From Clostridiales bacterium (GTDB lineage: Bacteria; Bacillota_A; Clostridia; Oscillospirales; Oscillospiraceae): 64,000 nucleotides of DNA. Where the stretch lies: NCBI GenBank assembly GCA_004553625.1, contig SFKX01000014.1:62001-126000 (forward strand), written 5' to 3'. Positions 32,878 through 41,904 of the stretch are shown piece after piece. Under the pieces are notes generated by a model. That model was given only the letters and a program-made list of their open reading frames with translations. It was not told the DNA's origin and searched no databases. Numbering within the stretch: the stretch's first letter is position 1; each line of letters opens with the position of its first letter. The position numbers and the translations under genes were made by a program.

Positions 32878-34863
32878 TTACAAAGCCCGCGTCCGCAGCG
32901 TGCGCATGGAATTCATGACCGCCAGCACCATCACGCCCACGTCTGCAAAAATCGCCATCGACATGCTCACCGCGCCCAGAGCGCCCAGAGCCAGGAAGGC
33001 CAGCTTCACGCCTATGGCAAACACTATGTTCGCCCGGACTATGCCCATGCAGCGCCGCGAAAGGCGCATGGCCAGCGGCAGCTTGGCCGGGTCGTCGTCC
33101 ATTATCACCACGTCCGCCGCCTCTATCGCCGCGTCGGAGCCCAGCGCACCCATCGCCACGCCCACGTCCGCGCGGGCCAGCACGGGCGCGTCGTTCACGC
33201 CGTCCCCGACGAAGGCCGTGAGGCCCCGGTTTTCGGCCATGAGTTTTTCCAGTGCCTCCACCTTGCCGCCGGGCAGCAGGCCCGCCTCGTAGCGCGTGAT
33301 GCCCAGCTCCTCCGCCGTCAGCCGCGCCGCGCGCTCGGAATCGCCCGTCAGCATGACCACGCTCGCGCCCAGGGCCTCCACGGCCGCTGCAGCCGCCTTT
33401 GCGCCCGGCTTCGGCGCGTCCGCCAACAGGATGCAGCCCAGGTATGCGCCGTCCTCAGCAAGATGGACGACGGTCGCCGCGTCCTCCGGGTCCTCACAGG
33501 TGATGCCCAGCTTGCGCATATAGCGCCGGTTCCCGGCGCAGACCAGCTTTCCGTCCACGCGGGCGCTGACTCCACCGCCCTGTTCCTCATGCGCCTGGGT
33601 CACGCGCTCCAGGGCCTCCGGCGCGCCCGCCGCCTCGACCAGGCTCCGGCTGATCGGGTGATTCGACCAGCTCTCCGCCAGGGCGGCCAGCTCCAGCAGG
33701 CGCTCGCGGGACGTCCCGGGCTCCGGCCGCACAGCCCGAACCTCAAATTCACCGCCGGTCAGCGTTCCCGTCTTGTCAAATACCACGCAGCGCGTCCCGG
33801 CCAGGGCCTCTATGCCCGCCGCGCCCTTGAACAGCACGCCGCGCGTGGACGCCCCGCCCATGCCGCCGAAAAAGCCCAGCGGTACAGATATCACCAGCGC
33901 GCAGGGGCAGCTTATAACAAGAAAGGTCAGCGCGCTCTCTATATACCCCGTCCAGCCGGGGTCCGCGCCCCTTGCCAGGTTTATGAGCGGCGGCAGCAGC
34001 GCCAGAAGCAGCGCCGCCGCGCAGACAGCCGGCGTATATATCCGCGCAAAGCGGGTTATGAAGCGCTCGGGCCTGGCCTTCCGCTCGGAGGACTCCTGAG
34101 CCAGGCGCAGGATGCGGGAGACCGCGCTCTCGCCGAAGGGCTTCGTCGTCCGTATCCGCAGCAGGCCTGTCAGGCTGACGCAGCCGCTGGAGATCTCGTC
34201 CCCAGCCGCGCAGGGCCGGGGCAGGCTCTCCCCCGTGAGGGCGGAGGTGTCCAGCGCGGACTCGCCCTCTATGACGACTCCGTCTATCGGCACGCGCTCG
34301 CCAGGCCGGACCACGATGACGCTGCCCGGCTCCACCTCCTCCGGCTCCACCGCTACTACCTCACCGTCCCGCTCCAGCTCGGCCCTGTCCGGACGCAGGT
34401 CCATGAGCGCCGCAATGCTGCCGCGGCTGCGGCCCACGGCGTACTCCTCAAACAGCGCTCCCAGCTGGTAGAACACCATGACCGCTACGGCTTCGCCCAT
34501 GTCGCCCAGCGCCAGCGCGCCTATCGTCGCCACGGCCATGAGGAAATTCTCGTCGAACACGCGGCCCTTCAACACGCCGCGCAGGGCGCTCCAGAGCACA
34601 TCCCAACCTGCAATGAAATACGGCAGGAGCAGAAACAGCCGCCGGTACAGGCCTTCCGGTATCAGATATGAGCAGGCAAAAAGGGCCGCCGCCAGGACGA
34701 GCCGGATGACCGCAGTCTTCAGTCCGCCGCCGTGGTGATGGTGCTCATGCCCACAGCCGCAGCCCTCATCATGGCAGTGTTCGTGCTCGTGACCGTGCTC
34801 GTGACCGTGCTCGTGGCCGCGGCCGCAGGCACAGCTTTCGTGCTCGTGCTCACTCGTGCACAT
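32878..34863 (-). CDS. heavy-metal P1B-type ATPase (Zn/Cd/Co type)
   Basis: 661 residues. The N-terminus is a His/Cys-rich tail of about 45 residues in place of a ferredoxin-like HMA domain. The core has the TGES actuator motif, SCPCALVIS in the metal-binding membrane helix, DKTGTLTGG with the phosphorylated Asp, SNHPISRS and GDGVNDAPVLA. The CPC motif with an ArsR/SmtB repressor points to efflux of Zn, Cd or Co. ATG at 34863 follows AAGGGGG and overlaps the repressor gene by 14 bases, so both are one operon. Confidence 0.93.
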   Translation of the reverse strand: MCTSEHEHESCACGRGHEHGHEHGHEHEHCHDEGCGCGHEHHHHGGGLKTAVIRLVLAAALFACSYLIPEGLYRRLFLLLPYFIAGWDVLWSALRGVLKGRVFDENFLMAVATIGALALGDMGEAVAVMVFYQLGALFEEYAVGRSRGSIAALMDLRPDRAELERDGEVVAVEPEEVEPGSVIVVRPGERVPIDGVVIEGESALDTSALTGESLPRPCAAGDEISSGCVSLTGLLRIRTTKPFGESAVSRILRLAQESSERKARPERFITRFARIYTPAVCAAALLLALLPPLINLARGADPGWTGYIESALTFLVISCPCALVISVPLGFFGGMGGASTRGVLFKGAAGIEALAGTRCVVFDKTGTLTGGEFEVRAVRPEPGTSRERLLELAALAESWSNHPISRSLVEAAGAPEALERVTQAHEEQGGGVSARVDGKLVCAGNRRYMRKLGITCEDPEDAATVVHLAEDGAYLGCILLADAPKPGAKAAAAAVEALGASVVMLTGDSERAARLTAEELGITRYEAGLLPGGKVEALEKLMAENRGLTAFVGDGVNDAPVLARADVGVAMGALGSDAAIEAADVVIMDDDPAKLPLAMRLSRRCMGIVRANIVFAIGVKLAFLALGALGAVSMSMAIFADVGVMVLAVMNSMRTLRTRAL

Positions 34864-35206
34864 GCTCGAGTCCCCCTTCCAGCATCTTATAGACGTGGTC
34901 GTCATCTATGGAGTAAAACACGCTCTTGCCCTCGCGCCTGCACTTCACCAGCCGAGCCGTGCGGAGCGTGCCGAGCTGGTGGCTGACGGCGCTCTTCGTC
35001 ATGCCCAGCGCCGCCGCAATGTCGCAGACGCAGAGCTCGCGCACCGCCAGCGCGGAGATTATTCGCATTCGCGTCCCGTCCCCCAGGACCTTGAAGAAAC
35101 CCGCCACCGTGTCCAGCGCCGCGCCGTCGTGCATCTTTTCGCGCACCTCGGCCACCGCGCCCTCGTGCACCACGTTCTCCGAGCAGCTGTATTCGCCCTT
35201 TGCCAT
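34850..35206 (-). CDS. ArsR/SmtB-family metal-responsive repressor
   Basis: 118 residues with the ArsR winged helix (LCVCDIAAALGMTKSAVSHQ, then LGTLRTARLV). An ELCVCD motif contributes the Cys of an alpha-3-type site, and the C-terminus (DDDHVYKMLEGGLEHVHE) has the Asp/His pattern of an alpha-5 Zn site, so sensing of Zn/Cd-type ions is likely. It probably represses its own operon through the two operators upstream. Confidence 0.92.
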   Translation of the reverse strand: MAKGEYSCSENVVHEGAVAEVREKMHDGAALDTVAGFFKVLGDGTRMRIISALAVRELCVCDIAAALGMTKSAVSHQLGTLRTARLVKCRREGKSVFYSIDDDHVYKMLEGGLEHVHE

Positions 35207-35224
35207 GCCGCAGCCTCCTATCAG

Positions 35225-35240
35225 TTGAACAGTTGTTCAA
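35225..35240. promoter_or_regulatory. ArsR-type operator 1
   Basis: TTGAACAGTTGTTCAA contains the SmtB/CzrA consensus TGAA-N6-TTCA and lies between the promoter and the repressor start at 35206. Confidence 0.7.
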
Positions 35241-35256
35241 TCGTTCTTGCGTTTTC

Positions 35257-35286
35257 ATTATAGTTGAACGTTTGCTCAATTGTCAA
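35257..35286 (-). promoter_or_regulatory. promoter of the repressor-ATPase operon with operator 2 between its boxes
   Basis: On the minus strand consensus TTGACA (35286-35281) and TATAAT (35262-35257) are separated by 18 bp. The spacer is filled by TTGAACGTTTGCTCAA (35264-35279, plus-strand reading), a near copy of operator 1. Repressor binding would cover the spacer. Confidence 0.75.
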
Positions 35287-35308
35287 GGGCGAAAATGAAA
35301 ATATTCTT

Positions 35309-35338
35309 TTGCCAGGGGCGCTGACTGTGTTATATAAT
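35309..35338 (+). promoter_or_regulatory. promoter of the TetR-family gene
   Basis: TTGCCA at 35309-35314 and TATAAT at 35333-35338, 18-bp spacer, 30 bp before the start codon. Confidence 0.55.
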
Positions 35339-35368
35339 TGTGTGACGACATTTGTGAGGAGGCGAGAC

Positions 35369-35941
35369 ATGGACAGGCTCAGGGATACCGGCTCGGAGGC
35401 CACGCGCTACAGGCTGGCGAAGGCGATGGAGGAATGTATGCGCGCCCAGCCCGTGGACGCCATCACGGTGACGAACATCGCGGAACGCTGCGGCGTCACG
35501 CGGCAGACCTTTTACCGCAACTTTCTTGACAAATATGACCTCATAAACTGGTATTTCGGCAAGCTGCTGGACCGCTCCTTCGAGCACATGGGCAGTGGCC
35601 GGACCATCGCCGAGGGGCTGGAGCGCAAGTTCGAGTACATAAGGCGGGAGAGAGTGTTTTTCACTGCCGCCTTCCGCGCAGACGGCACGAACAGCCTAAA
35701 GGAGCACGACTTTGAGGCGATCATGTCCTTCTACAGCGGCGTCATCGAGAAAAAGACCGGCGCGCCGCCGGACGAGGACATCCGCTTCCTGCTTGAACTA
35801 TACTGCCGCGGCTCCATTGCCATGACGGTGAAATGGGTGCTCGGCGGCATGAAAGAGGAGCCCAGGGAGATCGCCCGCAGGCTCGTCGCCGCGCTGCCGG
35901 AACAGCTCGCGGAGCTTTTTGCCCGTCTGTCCTTTCTCTGA
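35369..35941 (+). CDS. TetR/AcrR-family regulator
   Basis: 190 residues. The N-terminal helix-turn-helix reads ITVTNIAERCGVTRQTFYRN followed by FLDKYDLINWYF, a pattern of the DhaS/TetR_C-like subgroup; the C-terminal helical domain is ligand-binding. ATG at 35369 follows GAGGAGG. It is divergent from the metal operon and 123 bp upstream of an alcohol dehydrogenase gene on the same strand, so it may control that gene (inference). Confidence 0.88.
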   Translation: MDRLRDTGSEATRYRLAKAMEECMRAQPVDAITVTNIAERCGVTRQTFYRNFLDKYDLINWYFGKLLDRSFEHMGSGRTIAEGLERKFEYIRRERVFFTAAFRADGTNSLKEHDFEAIMSFYSGVIEKKTGAPPDEDIRFLLELYCRGSIAMTVKWVLGGMKEEPREIARRLVAALPEQLAELFARLSFL

Positions 35942-36064
35942 GGACGGACGGGTTACATTTTTGCGCATCTGTCACTTTACGCGGCGCTTTTTTGGGAATA
36001 AAATACCCTCAGATAGTTAAAAATTTCACCATAGCCGCTCAGTATTTGAAAGGAGTAATTCAAA

Positions 36065-37210
36065 ATGGTAAACCGCATCATGCTCAACGAGACCTCCTAT
36101 CACGGCGCGGGCGCAGTCAGCGCCATCCCGGGCGAGATCAAGGCCCGTGGGCTCAAGAAGCCGCTGGTCTGCTGCGGCCCCACCATCCTCAAGCACGGCG
36201 TCGTCGCCAAGGTGACGGACCTGCTGGATGCCGAGGGCATCGCCTACGAGATCTTCTCCGATATCAAGGAAAACCCCGCCATTGAGAACGTCCAGGCCGG
36301 CGTCGCCGCTTTTAAGGCCGCGGGCGCGGACTGCATAATCGCCATCGGCGGCGGCAGCCCCATGGATACCTCCAAGGCCATCGGCATCATCATCAACAAC
36401 CCCGAGTTCGCGGACGTGCGCAGTCTTGAGGGCGTCGCGGACACCAAGCGCCCCTGCGTGCCGATAATCGCCGTCCCGACGACCGCCGGCACCGCCGCCG
36501 AGGTCACGATAAACTACGTCATCACCGACCTGGAGCGCCGCCGCAAGTTCGTCTGCGTGGACCCGCACGACATGCCCATCGTCGCCGTCGTCGACCCCGA
36601 GATGATGGATTCCATGCCGAAGGGCCTCACCGCCTCCACCGGCATGGACGCCCTGACCCATGCCATCGAGGGCTACACCACCCTCGCCGCCTGGGAGATG
36701 ACGGACATGTTCCACCTCAAGGCCATCGAGCTCATCTCCAAGCACCTGCGCGGCGCCGTCGCCGGCACGAAGGAAGGCCGCGAGGGCATGGCGCTCGGCC
36801 AGTACATCGCAGGCATGGGCTTTTCGAACGTCGGCCTGGGCATTGCCCACAGCATGGCCCACACCCTGGGCGCCGTTTACGACACGCCGCACGGCGTCGC
36901 CTGCGCGATGATGCTGCCCATAGTCATGGAGTATAACGCCGACTGCACCGGCGAGCGCTACCGCGAGATCGCCCGCGCCATGGGCGTCAAGGGCGTGGAT
37001 GAGATGAGCCAGGCCGAGTACCGCAAGGCCGCCATCGACGCCGTCCGCCAGCTCTCCGAGGATGTGGGCATCCCCTCGAAGCTCGCCGCCCTCAAGGAGG
37101 AGGACCTCCCCTTCCTGGCCGAGAGCGCCTATAACGACGCCTGCCGTCCCGGCAACCCCAAGGAGACCAGCGTAGAGGACCTCACCGCCCTCTTCCGCAA
37201 GCTCATGTGA
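36065..37210 (+). CDS. iron-containing alcohol dehydrogenase, FucO-like
   Basis: 381 residues of the type III alcohol dehydrogenase fold. NAD-binding GGGSPMDTSKAIG (about residues 96-108), metal ligands in GMDALTHAIEGY and IAHSMAHTLGAVYDTPHG. It most resembles lactaldehyde reductase/1,2-propanediol oxidoreductase; other aldehydes are possible. ATG follows AAAGGAG. Codon use is strongly GC-ending, which suggests high expression. TetR gene upstream, strong terminator downstream. Confidence 0.92.
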   Translation: MVNRIMLNETSYHGAGAVSAIPGEIKARGLKKPLVCCGPTILKHGVVAKVTDLLDAEGIAYEIFSDIKENPAIENVQAGVAAFKAAGADCIIAIGGGSPMDTSKAIGIIINNPEFADVRSLEGVADTKRPCVPIIAVPTTAGTAAEVTINYVITDLERRRKFVCVDPHDMPIVAVVDPEMMDSMPKGLTASTGMDALTHAIEGYTTLAAWEMTDMFHLKAIELISKHLRGAVAGTKEGREGMALGQYIAGMGFSNVGLGIAHSMAHTLGAVYDTPHGVACAMMLPIVMEYNADCTGERYREIARAMGVKGVDEMSQAEYRKAAIDAVRQLSEDVGIPSKLAALKEEDLPFLAESAYNDACRPGNPKETSVEDLTALFRKLM

Positions 37211-37213
37211 GCA

Positions 37214-37262
37214 AAATAAAAAACCCCGGCAGCGCAGGAGCGCTGCCGGGGTTTTGCTTTTA
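37214..37262. terminator. bidirectional terminator between the dehydrogenase and asnS
   Basis: AACCCCGGCAGCGC and GCGCTGCCGGGGTT form a 14-bp stem; A- and T-runs flank both sides. Confidence 0.9.
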
Positions 37263-38657
37263 TCAGAAGTCCGCGGAGCCCCAGGTGCGGGGGTGCGGGA
37301 GGACGTCGCGGATGTTCGAGACGCCGGTGAGGTACATGATGAGCCGCTCGAAGCCCAGGCCGTAGCCCGCGTGGCGGCAGGTGCCGTAGCGCCTGAGGTC
37401 GAGGTACCACCAGTAGTCCGCGGGGTCCAGGCCCAGCTCGGCCATACGCGCCTCGAGCACGTCCAGCCGCTCCTCGCGCTGGCTGCCGCCGACGATCTCG
37501 CCTATGCCGGGTACCAGGCAGTCCGCTGCGGCGACGGTCTTGCCGCCGTCGTCCAGGCGCATGTAGAAGGCCTTGATCTCCTTCGGGTAGTTCGTGACGA
37601 AGATGGGCTTCTTGAACACCTGCTCGGTGAGGTAGCGCTCGTGCTCGGTCTGCAGGTCGCAGCCCCAGTAGACCTTGTAGTCGAACTTGTCGTTGTTCTC
37701 CTTGAGTATCTCTATGGCGTCCGTATACGTCACGCGGCCGAAGTCGGAGCTGGCGACGTGGTTGAGGCGCTCCAGCAGACCCTTGTCCACGAAGGAGTTG
37801 AAGAACTCCATCTCCTGCGGGCAGCGTTCCATGACGCGGTTTATGACGTATTTTATCATGGCCTCGGCGTTATCCATGTAGTCGCCGAGGTCCGCAAAGG
37901 CCATCTCCGGCTCTATCATCCAGAACTCGGCCGCGTGGCGCTGGGTGTTGGACTTCTCGGCGCGGAAAGTGGGGCCGAAGGTGTATACATCGCCGAAGGC
38001 CATGGCGAAGTTTTCGGCGTTGAGCTGTCCGGAGACGGTCAGGCTCATGTGCTTGCCGAAGAAGTCCTGGCTCCAGTCCACCGCGCCGTCCTCGGTCCTG
38101 GGAGGATTTGCCACGTCCAGGGTGGTGACGCCGAACATCTCTCCGGCGCCCTCGCAGTCCGAGCCGGTAAGCAGCGGGGTGTGGACATAGACGAAGCCCC
38201 TCTGCTGGAAAAACTCGTGTATCGCCGCAGCGGCGACGCTCCGCACGCGGAACACGGCGGAGAAGAGGTTCGTCCTCGGCCGCAGATGCTGGATGGTGCG
38301 CAGGAATTCAACGCTGTGGCGCTTTTTCTGGAGCGGGTAGTCCGGAGTCGAGGCGCCCTCGACCATGATCTCCCGCGCCTTGAGCTCAAAGGGCTGCTTC
38401 GCCTCCGGCGTCAGCACCAGAGTACCCTTCACTATGAGGGCCGCGCCCACGTTCTGCCGCGCGATCTCGTCGTAATTGGACAAATTCCCCCTTTCGAGCA
38501 CGACCTGCAGGCTCTTGTGGCTGCTGCCGTCGTTCAGCTCGACAAAGCCGAAATTCTTCATGTCCCTCACTGTCCTGACCCAGCCGCAGACAGTTATCTC
38601 CCTGTCCGCGAAGGCGGCTGCGTCGGCGTATATGCCCGAGATCTTCTGCCGCTCCAT
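37263..38657 (-). CDS. asnS: asparagine-tRNA ligase
   Basis: 464 residues: N-terminal OB-fold (ITVCGWVRTVRDMKNFGFVE) and class II catalytic core with motif 2 FRAEKSNTQRHAAEFWMIEP and motif 3 GYGLGFERLIMYLTG. The motif 2 region distinguishes AsnRS from AspRS. ATG at 38657 follows AAGGGGA; the upstream in-frame extension covers the divergent cysK promoter. A single-gene unit. Confidence 0.96.
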   Translation of the reverse strand: MERQKISGIYADAAAFADREITVCGWVRTVRDMKNFGFVELNDGSSHKSLQVVLERGNLSNYDEIARQNVGAALIVKGTLVLTPEAKQPFELKAREIMVEGASTPDYPLQKKRHSVEFLRTIQHLRPRTNLFSAVFRVRSVAAAAIHEFFQQRGFVYVHTPLLTGSDCEGAGEMFGVTTLDVANPPRTEDGAVDWSQDFFGKHMSLTVSGQLNAENFAMAFGDVYTFGPTFRAEKSNTQRHAAEFWMIEPEMAFADLGDYMDNAEAMIKYVINRVMERCPQEMEFFNSFVDKGLLERLNHVASSDFGRVTYTDAIEILKENNDKFDYKVYWGCDLQTEHERYLTEQVFKKPIFVTNYPKEIKAFYMRLDDGGKTVAAADCLVPGIGEIVGGSQREERLDVLEARMAELGLDPADYWWYLDLRRYGTCRHAGYGLGFERLIMYLTGVSNIRDVLPHPRTWGSADF

Positions 38658-38765
38658 GTGGCGCGTCCCCTTTCGTTTACCGTTTGCGGCTTGCTTTGGC
38701 CGCTTCTCTGTATTATACTCATAGTCACTAGAATTTTCAACACAATTTGCATCTGGAGGCGGCAC

Positions 38766-39674
38766 ATGGCTAAGATTTATTCGGATATTACTGAGCTCAT
38801 CGGCGGCACGCCGCTATTGCGGCTGTCCAGGTTTGCTCCGGGAATGAACCTCCTCGCCAAGCTCGAGCGGCAGAACCCCGCCGGCAGCGCGAAGGACCGG
38901 GTCGCCCTCTCCATGCTCCGCGCGGCGGAGGCGGAGGGCAGGCTTCAAAAGGGCGGCATGGTCATCGAGCCGACGAGCGGCAACACGGGCATCGGCCTCG
39001 CCGCGCTGGCGGCGGTCCTGGGCTACAGGGCCGTAATCGTCATGCCGGACAGCATGAGCCCCGAGCGGATAAAACTCATCGCGGCCTACGGCGCCGAGGT
39101 CGTCCTCACTCCGGGCGCTGAGGGCATGGCCGGCGCCGTGGCGAAGGCGGATGAGATCTCCGCCGCGAACCCCGGCAGCATAGTCGCGGGCCAGTTCTCG
39201 AACCCCGCGAATCCCCGCGCACATTACGAGACCACCGGCCCCGAGATATGGCGCGATACGGACGGGGACATCGCCGCCTTCGTCGCGGGCGCAGGCACCG
39301 GCGGCACGATAACGGGCGTCGGCCGCTACCTCAAGGAGCAGGACCCCTCCATCCGCATTGTTGCCATGGAGCCGGCCTCCTCCCCGCTGCTGACTCGCGG
39401 ATACGCCGGTCCTCACGCCATTCAGGGCATAGGCGCGAACTTCGTCCCAGAGGCGCTGGATACCTCTGTCTATGACGAGGTCGTCACGGTCACAGACGAG
39501 GACGCTCTCGCGGCCATGCGCGAGCTGGCGGTGAAGGAGGGGCTGCTCTGCGGCGTGTCCTCCGGCGCGGCGGCCTTCGCGGCGCGCGAGCTGGCGAAGC
39601 GCCCGGAGTTTCAGGGCAAAAACATCGTCTGTCTCCTGCCCGACACGGGTGAGAGATACCTGAGCATCATGTGA
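38766..39674 (+). CDS. cysK: cysteine synthase A (O-acetylserine sulfhydrylase)
   Basis: 302 residues. The PLP lysine is in NPAGSAKDRVAL, the substrate loop in EPTSGNTGIGLA and the phosphate-binding glycines in GAGTGGTITGVG. It makes cysteine from O-acetylserine and sulfide. ATG at 38766 follows TGGAGG. No cysE is adjacent; the next gene, a lipid kinase, starts 8 bp later on the same strand. Confidence 0.95.
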   Translation: MAKIYSDITELIGGTPLLRLSRFAPGMNLLAKLERQNPAGSAKDRVALSMLRAAEAEGRLQKGGMVIEPTSGNTGIGLAALAAVLGYRAVIVMPDSMSPERIKLIAAYGAEVVLTPGAEGMAGAVAKADEISAANPGSIVAGQFSNPANPRAHYETTGPEIWRDTDGDIAAFVAGAGTGGTITGVGRYLKEQDPSIRIVAMEPASSPLLTRGYAGPHAIQGIGANFVPEALDTSVYDEVVTVTDEDALAAMRELAVKEGLLCGVSSGAAAFAARELAKRPEFQGKNIVCLLPDTGERYLSIM

Positions 39675-39682
39675 GGTGCGGT

Positions 39683-40573
39683 ATGAAACGGCTGTTTTTC
39701 ATAATAAACCCGGTAGCGGGCCGGGGCATGTACAAGCAGGGCCTGGGCGAAGCGCTCTTCACCCTGCACTCGGCGGGCTACGAACCTACGCTCCGCTTTA
39801 CGACCCGTGCGGGCGAGGCGATAGAGCTGGCACGGCTTTCCGCGGGCTATGACCTCGTCTGCTGCCTCGGCGGGGACGGGACTCTCTCCGAGGTCACCTC
39901 CGGTCTCATGTCCCTCGCGCCGGAGGAGAGGCCGCCGATAGGCTACTTCCCCCTCGGTACAGCCAACGACGTGGCCACCACGCTCAAGCTCCCCAAGAAC
40001 GACCCGGCCGCCGTCGCCCGCCGCATAGCTGAGGGCAGCCCCCTGGCCTGGGACATCGGCGTTTTCGGGGAGGACAGATATTTCACCTACGTCGCGGCAT
40101 TCGGCGCCTTCACGGACGTCAGCTACGAGACGCCGCAGCAGTCGAAGCAGGCGCTCGGCCACCTTGCCTATCTGCTCGAGGGTATGAACCGCCTTCCCAA
40201 GCTGCCGCACTACCGCACGCGGGTGGAGCTGGACAGCAGCGTTGTCGAGGGCGACTATATCTTCGGCGGAGTGACAAATTCCACCTCCGTCGCCGGACTC
40301 GTGAAGCTGGACCCGGACATGGTCGCCCTGGACGACGGACAGTTCGAGGTCGCGCTCGTGAAATACCCCGCCACGCTGGCAGACCTGAACGCTCTGGTCG
40401 CCCAGGCCGTTTCAAAGAACTACAACGGCGAGATGATGACGATCGCCAAGGCCTCGAGCGTCCGCTTCACCTTTGCGGACCCCGTCCCCTTCACGCGGGA
40501 CGGAGAGCCTGGCGGAGTCCACACGGACGTGAGGATACAAAACTCCCGGGCCGCAGTCAGGATCATCGTTTGA
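39683..40573 (+). CDS. diacylglycerol/lipid kinase family protein (YegS/BmrU-like)
   Basis: 296 residues. FFIINPVAGRG at the N-terminus and LGGDGTLSEV (about residues 63-72) are the nucleotide-binding signatures of the DAGK catalytic domain. It probably phosphorylates a membrane lipid such as diacylglycerol. Eight bases after cysK; start chosen at the MKRLFF ATG, although the Shine-Dalgarno (GAGGTG) is modest. Confidence 0.9.
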   Translation: MKRLFFIINPVAGRGMYKQGLGEALFTLHSAGYEPTLRFTTRAGEAIELARLSAGYDLVCCLGGDGTLSEVTSGLMSLAPEERPPIGYFPLGTANDVATTLKLPKNDPAAVARRIAEGSPLAWDIGVFGEDRYFTYVAAFGAFTDVSYETPQQSKQALGHLAYLLEGMNRLPKLPHYRTRVELDSSVVEGDYIFGGVTNSTSVAGLVKLDPDMVALDDGQFEVALVKYPATLADLNALVAQAVSKNYNGEMMTIAKASSVRFTFADPVPFTRDGEPGGVHTDVRIQNSRAAVRIIV

Positions 40574-40579
40574 ACACAT

Positions 40580-40620
40580 GCCCTCCGCGCAGTTTGTTGT
40601 TGCCGCGGAGGGTATTTTTG
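40580..40620 (+). terminator. terminator of the cysK-lipid kinase unit
   Basis: CCCTCCGCG (40581-40589) pairs with CGCGGAGGG (40604-40612), followed by TATTTTT. Confidence 0.8.
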
Positions 40621-40660
40621 TGTATTATGGTTATAACATTCAGAAAGGAGGCCTGAGAGC

Positions 40661-41812
40661 TTGGAGTTCAACCGGAAAAACGTGCGCATGATCCTGCTCA
40701 TCATCGCCTTCGCCGTCGTGCTGTATACCGCCGCACAGAACCTCGCCTCGGTCTACGGCGCTGTCAAGACGGTGTGGAACGTGTTCGGCGTCGTCATAAC
40801 GGGCCTGGCCATGGCCTTCGTGCTCAACGTACCGCTGAAGCTCTTTGAGGACCGCGTGTTCTACGGCATGTCCGAGGACAGGCGCCCGCTGGTGCGGCGG
40901 CTCAGGCGGGCCGTTTCTCTGGTCTGCGCGCTGGTCGTCAGTCTTGGCGTCATAGTCATCCTCATAGCCGTCGTTCTGCCCCAGCTCACCCAGACCGTGA
41001 CGGAAGTCGCCGCCAGGCTTCCCGAATATATCAGCGCGGTCGTCAACTGGATAAATGAATTCCTGGCCAAATTCGATGTTGAGATAGAAGCCCTGAAGGA
41101 GTTCACCGTGGATTGGGAAAAGGTCTTTAAAGACCTCAGCACCTACCTCAAGGAGGGCAACGTCATAAACACCGCCACGGACGTCGGCACGGCCGCTGCA
41201 AGCACCGTCATGAACACCTTCCTCGGCCTCGTTGTCGCCGTCTACGTGCTCGCGCAGAAAGAGCGGATAGGCCGCTTCACGCGCCGCTGCATAGACGCTT
41301 TTCTGCCCAAGCGTGCCTCTTCCGCCATCAGCCGCGTCGCCTCCATGGCCTCGGAGACCTTCTCCAGCTTCGTCGCCGGGCAGCTGGCAGACTCCTGCAT
41401 CCTGGGCATCCTCTGCTATATCTGTATGCTCATCTTCCGCTTCCCCTACCCGGAGGTCATCTCCGTGGTCATTGGTGTGACCTCGCTGGTGCCTATGGTC
41501 GGCTCCTTCATAGGTGAGGTCATCGGCGCACTGCTCATCCTCATCGTCAGTCCGCTCAAGGCCCTGCTCTTCGTGATCATGGTTCTGGCCATCCAGCAGG
41601 TGGACGGCGCCTTTATTTACCCGAGGATAGTCGGCAAGTCCGTCGGGCTGCCGGGAGTGGCGGTGTTCTGCGCTGTCATCGTCGGCGGCAACATTGCAGG
41701 CGTACTGGGCGCCGTCATGGGCGTCCCCGTCTGCGCGGTGCTCTATGCCCTGCTGAAGGAGGCGGTCGCGTCCCGGTTGGAGGGCCGCAGGACGGATAAG
41801 CCCCTGGTATAA
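40661..41812 (+). CDS. AI-2E family transporter (UPF0118)
   Basis: 383 residues with about eight membrane segments, including a characteristic central loop (LTQTVTEVAARLPEYISAVV) and the C-terminal block VVIGVTSLVPMVGSFIGEVI. Members export or exchange diverse small solutes, or act as Na+/H+ antiporters; the autoinducer name comes from one E. coli member. The start is TTG at 40661, because AAAGGAGG lies just upstream and the sequence MEFNRKNVRMILL fits the family N-terminus. Confidence 0.88.
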   Translation: MEFNRKNVRMILLIIAFAVVLYTAAQNLASVYGAVKTVWNVFGVVITGLAMAFVLNVPLKLFEDRVFYGMSEDRRPLVRRLRRAVSLVCALVVSLGVIVILIAVVLPQLTQTVTEVAARLPEYISAVVNWINEFLAKFDVEIEALKEFTVDWEKVFKDLSTYLKEGNVINTATDVGTAAASTVMNTFLGLVVAVYVLAQKERIGRFTRRCIDAFLPKRASSAISRVASMASETFSSFVAGQLADSCILGILCYICMLIFRFPYPEVISVVIGVTSLVPMVGSFIGEVIGALLILIVSPLKALLFVIMVLAIQQVDGAFIYPRIVGKSVGLPGVAVFCAVIVGGNIAGVLGAVMGVPVCAVLYALLKEAVASRLEGRRTDKPLV

Positions 41813-41851
41813 GGTCTGACCAAAACTTATGTGCATATCGACAAAAATTAG

Positions 41852-41900
41852 CAAAGCTCCCGTTTTCCTTGAAAACACGGGGGCTTTGTGATATATTTTT
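41852..41900 (+). terminator. terminator of the AI-2E gene
   Basis: CAAAGCTCCCG...TTTTC and GAAAA...CGGGGGCTTTG form an interrupted stem, followed by a T-rich tract ending in ATTTTT. Confidence 0.7.
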
Positions 41901-41904
41901 AGCA

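Noticed and set aside
35942..36064. Terminator after the TetR gene
   Set aside because: GCGC...GCGC with a T-run near 35990 forms only a weak four-pair stem with a long loop, so it was not called.
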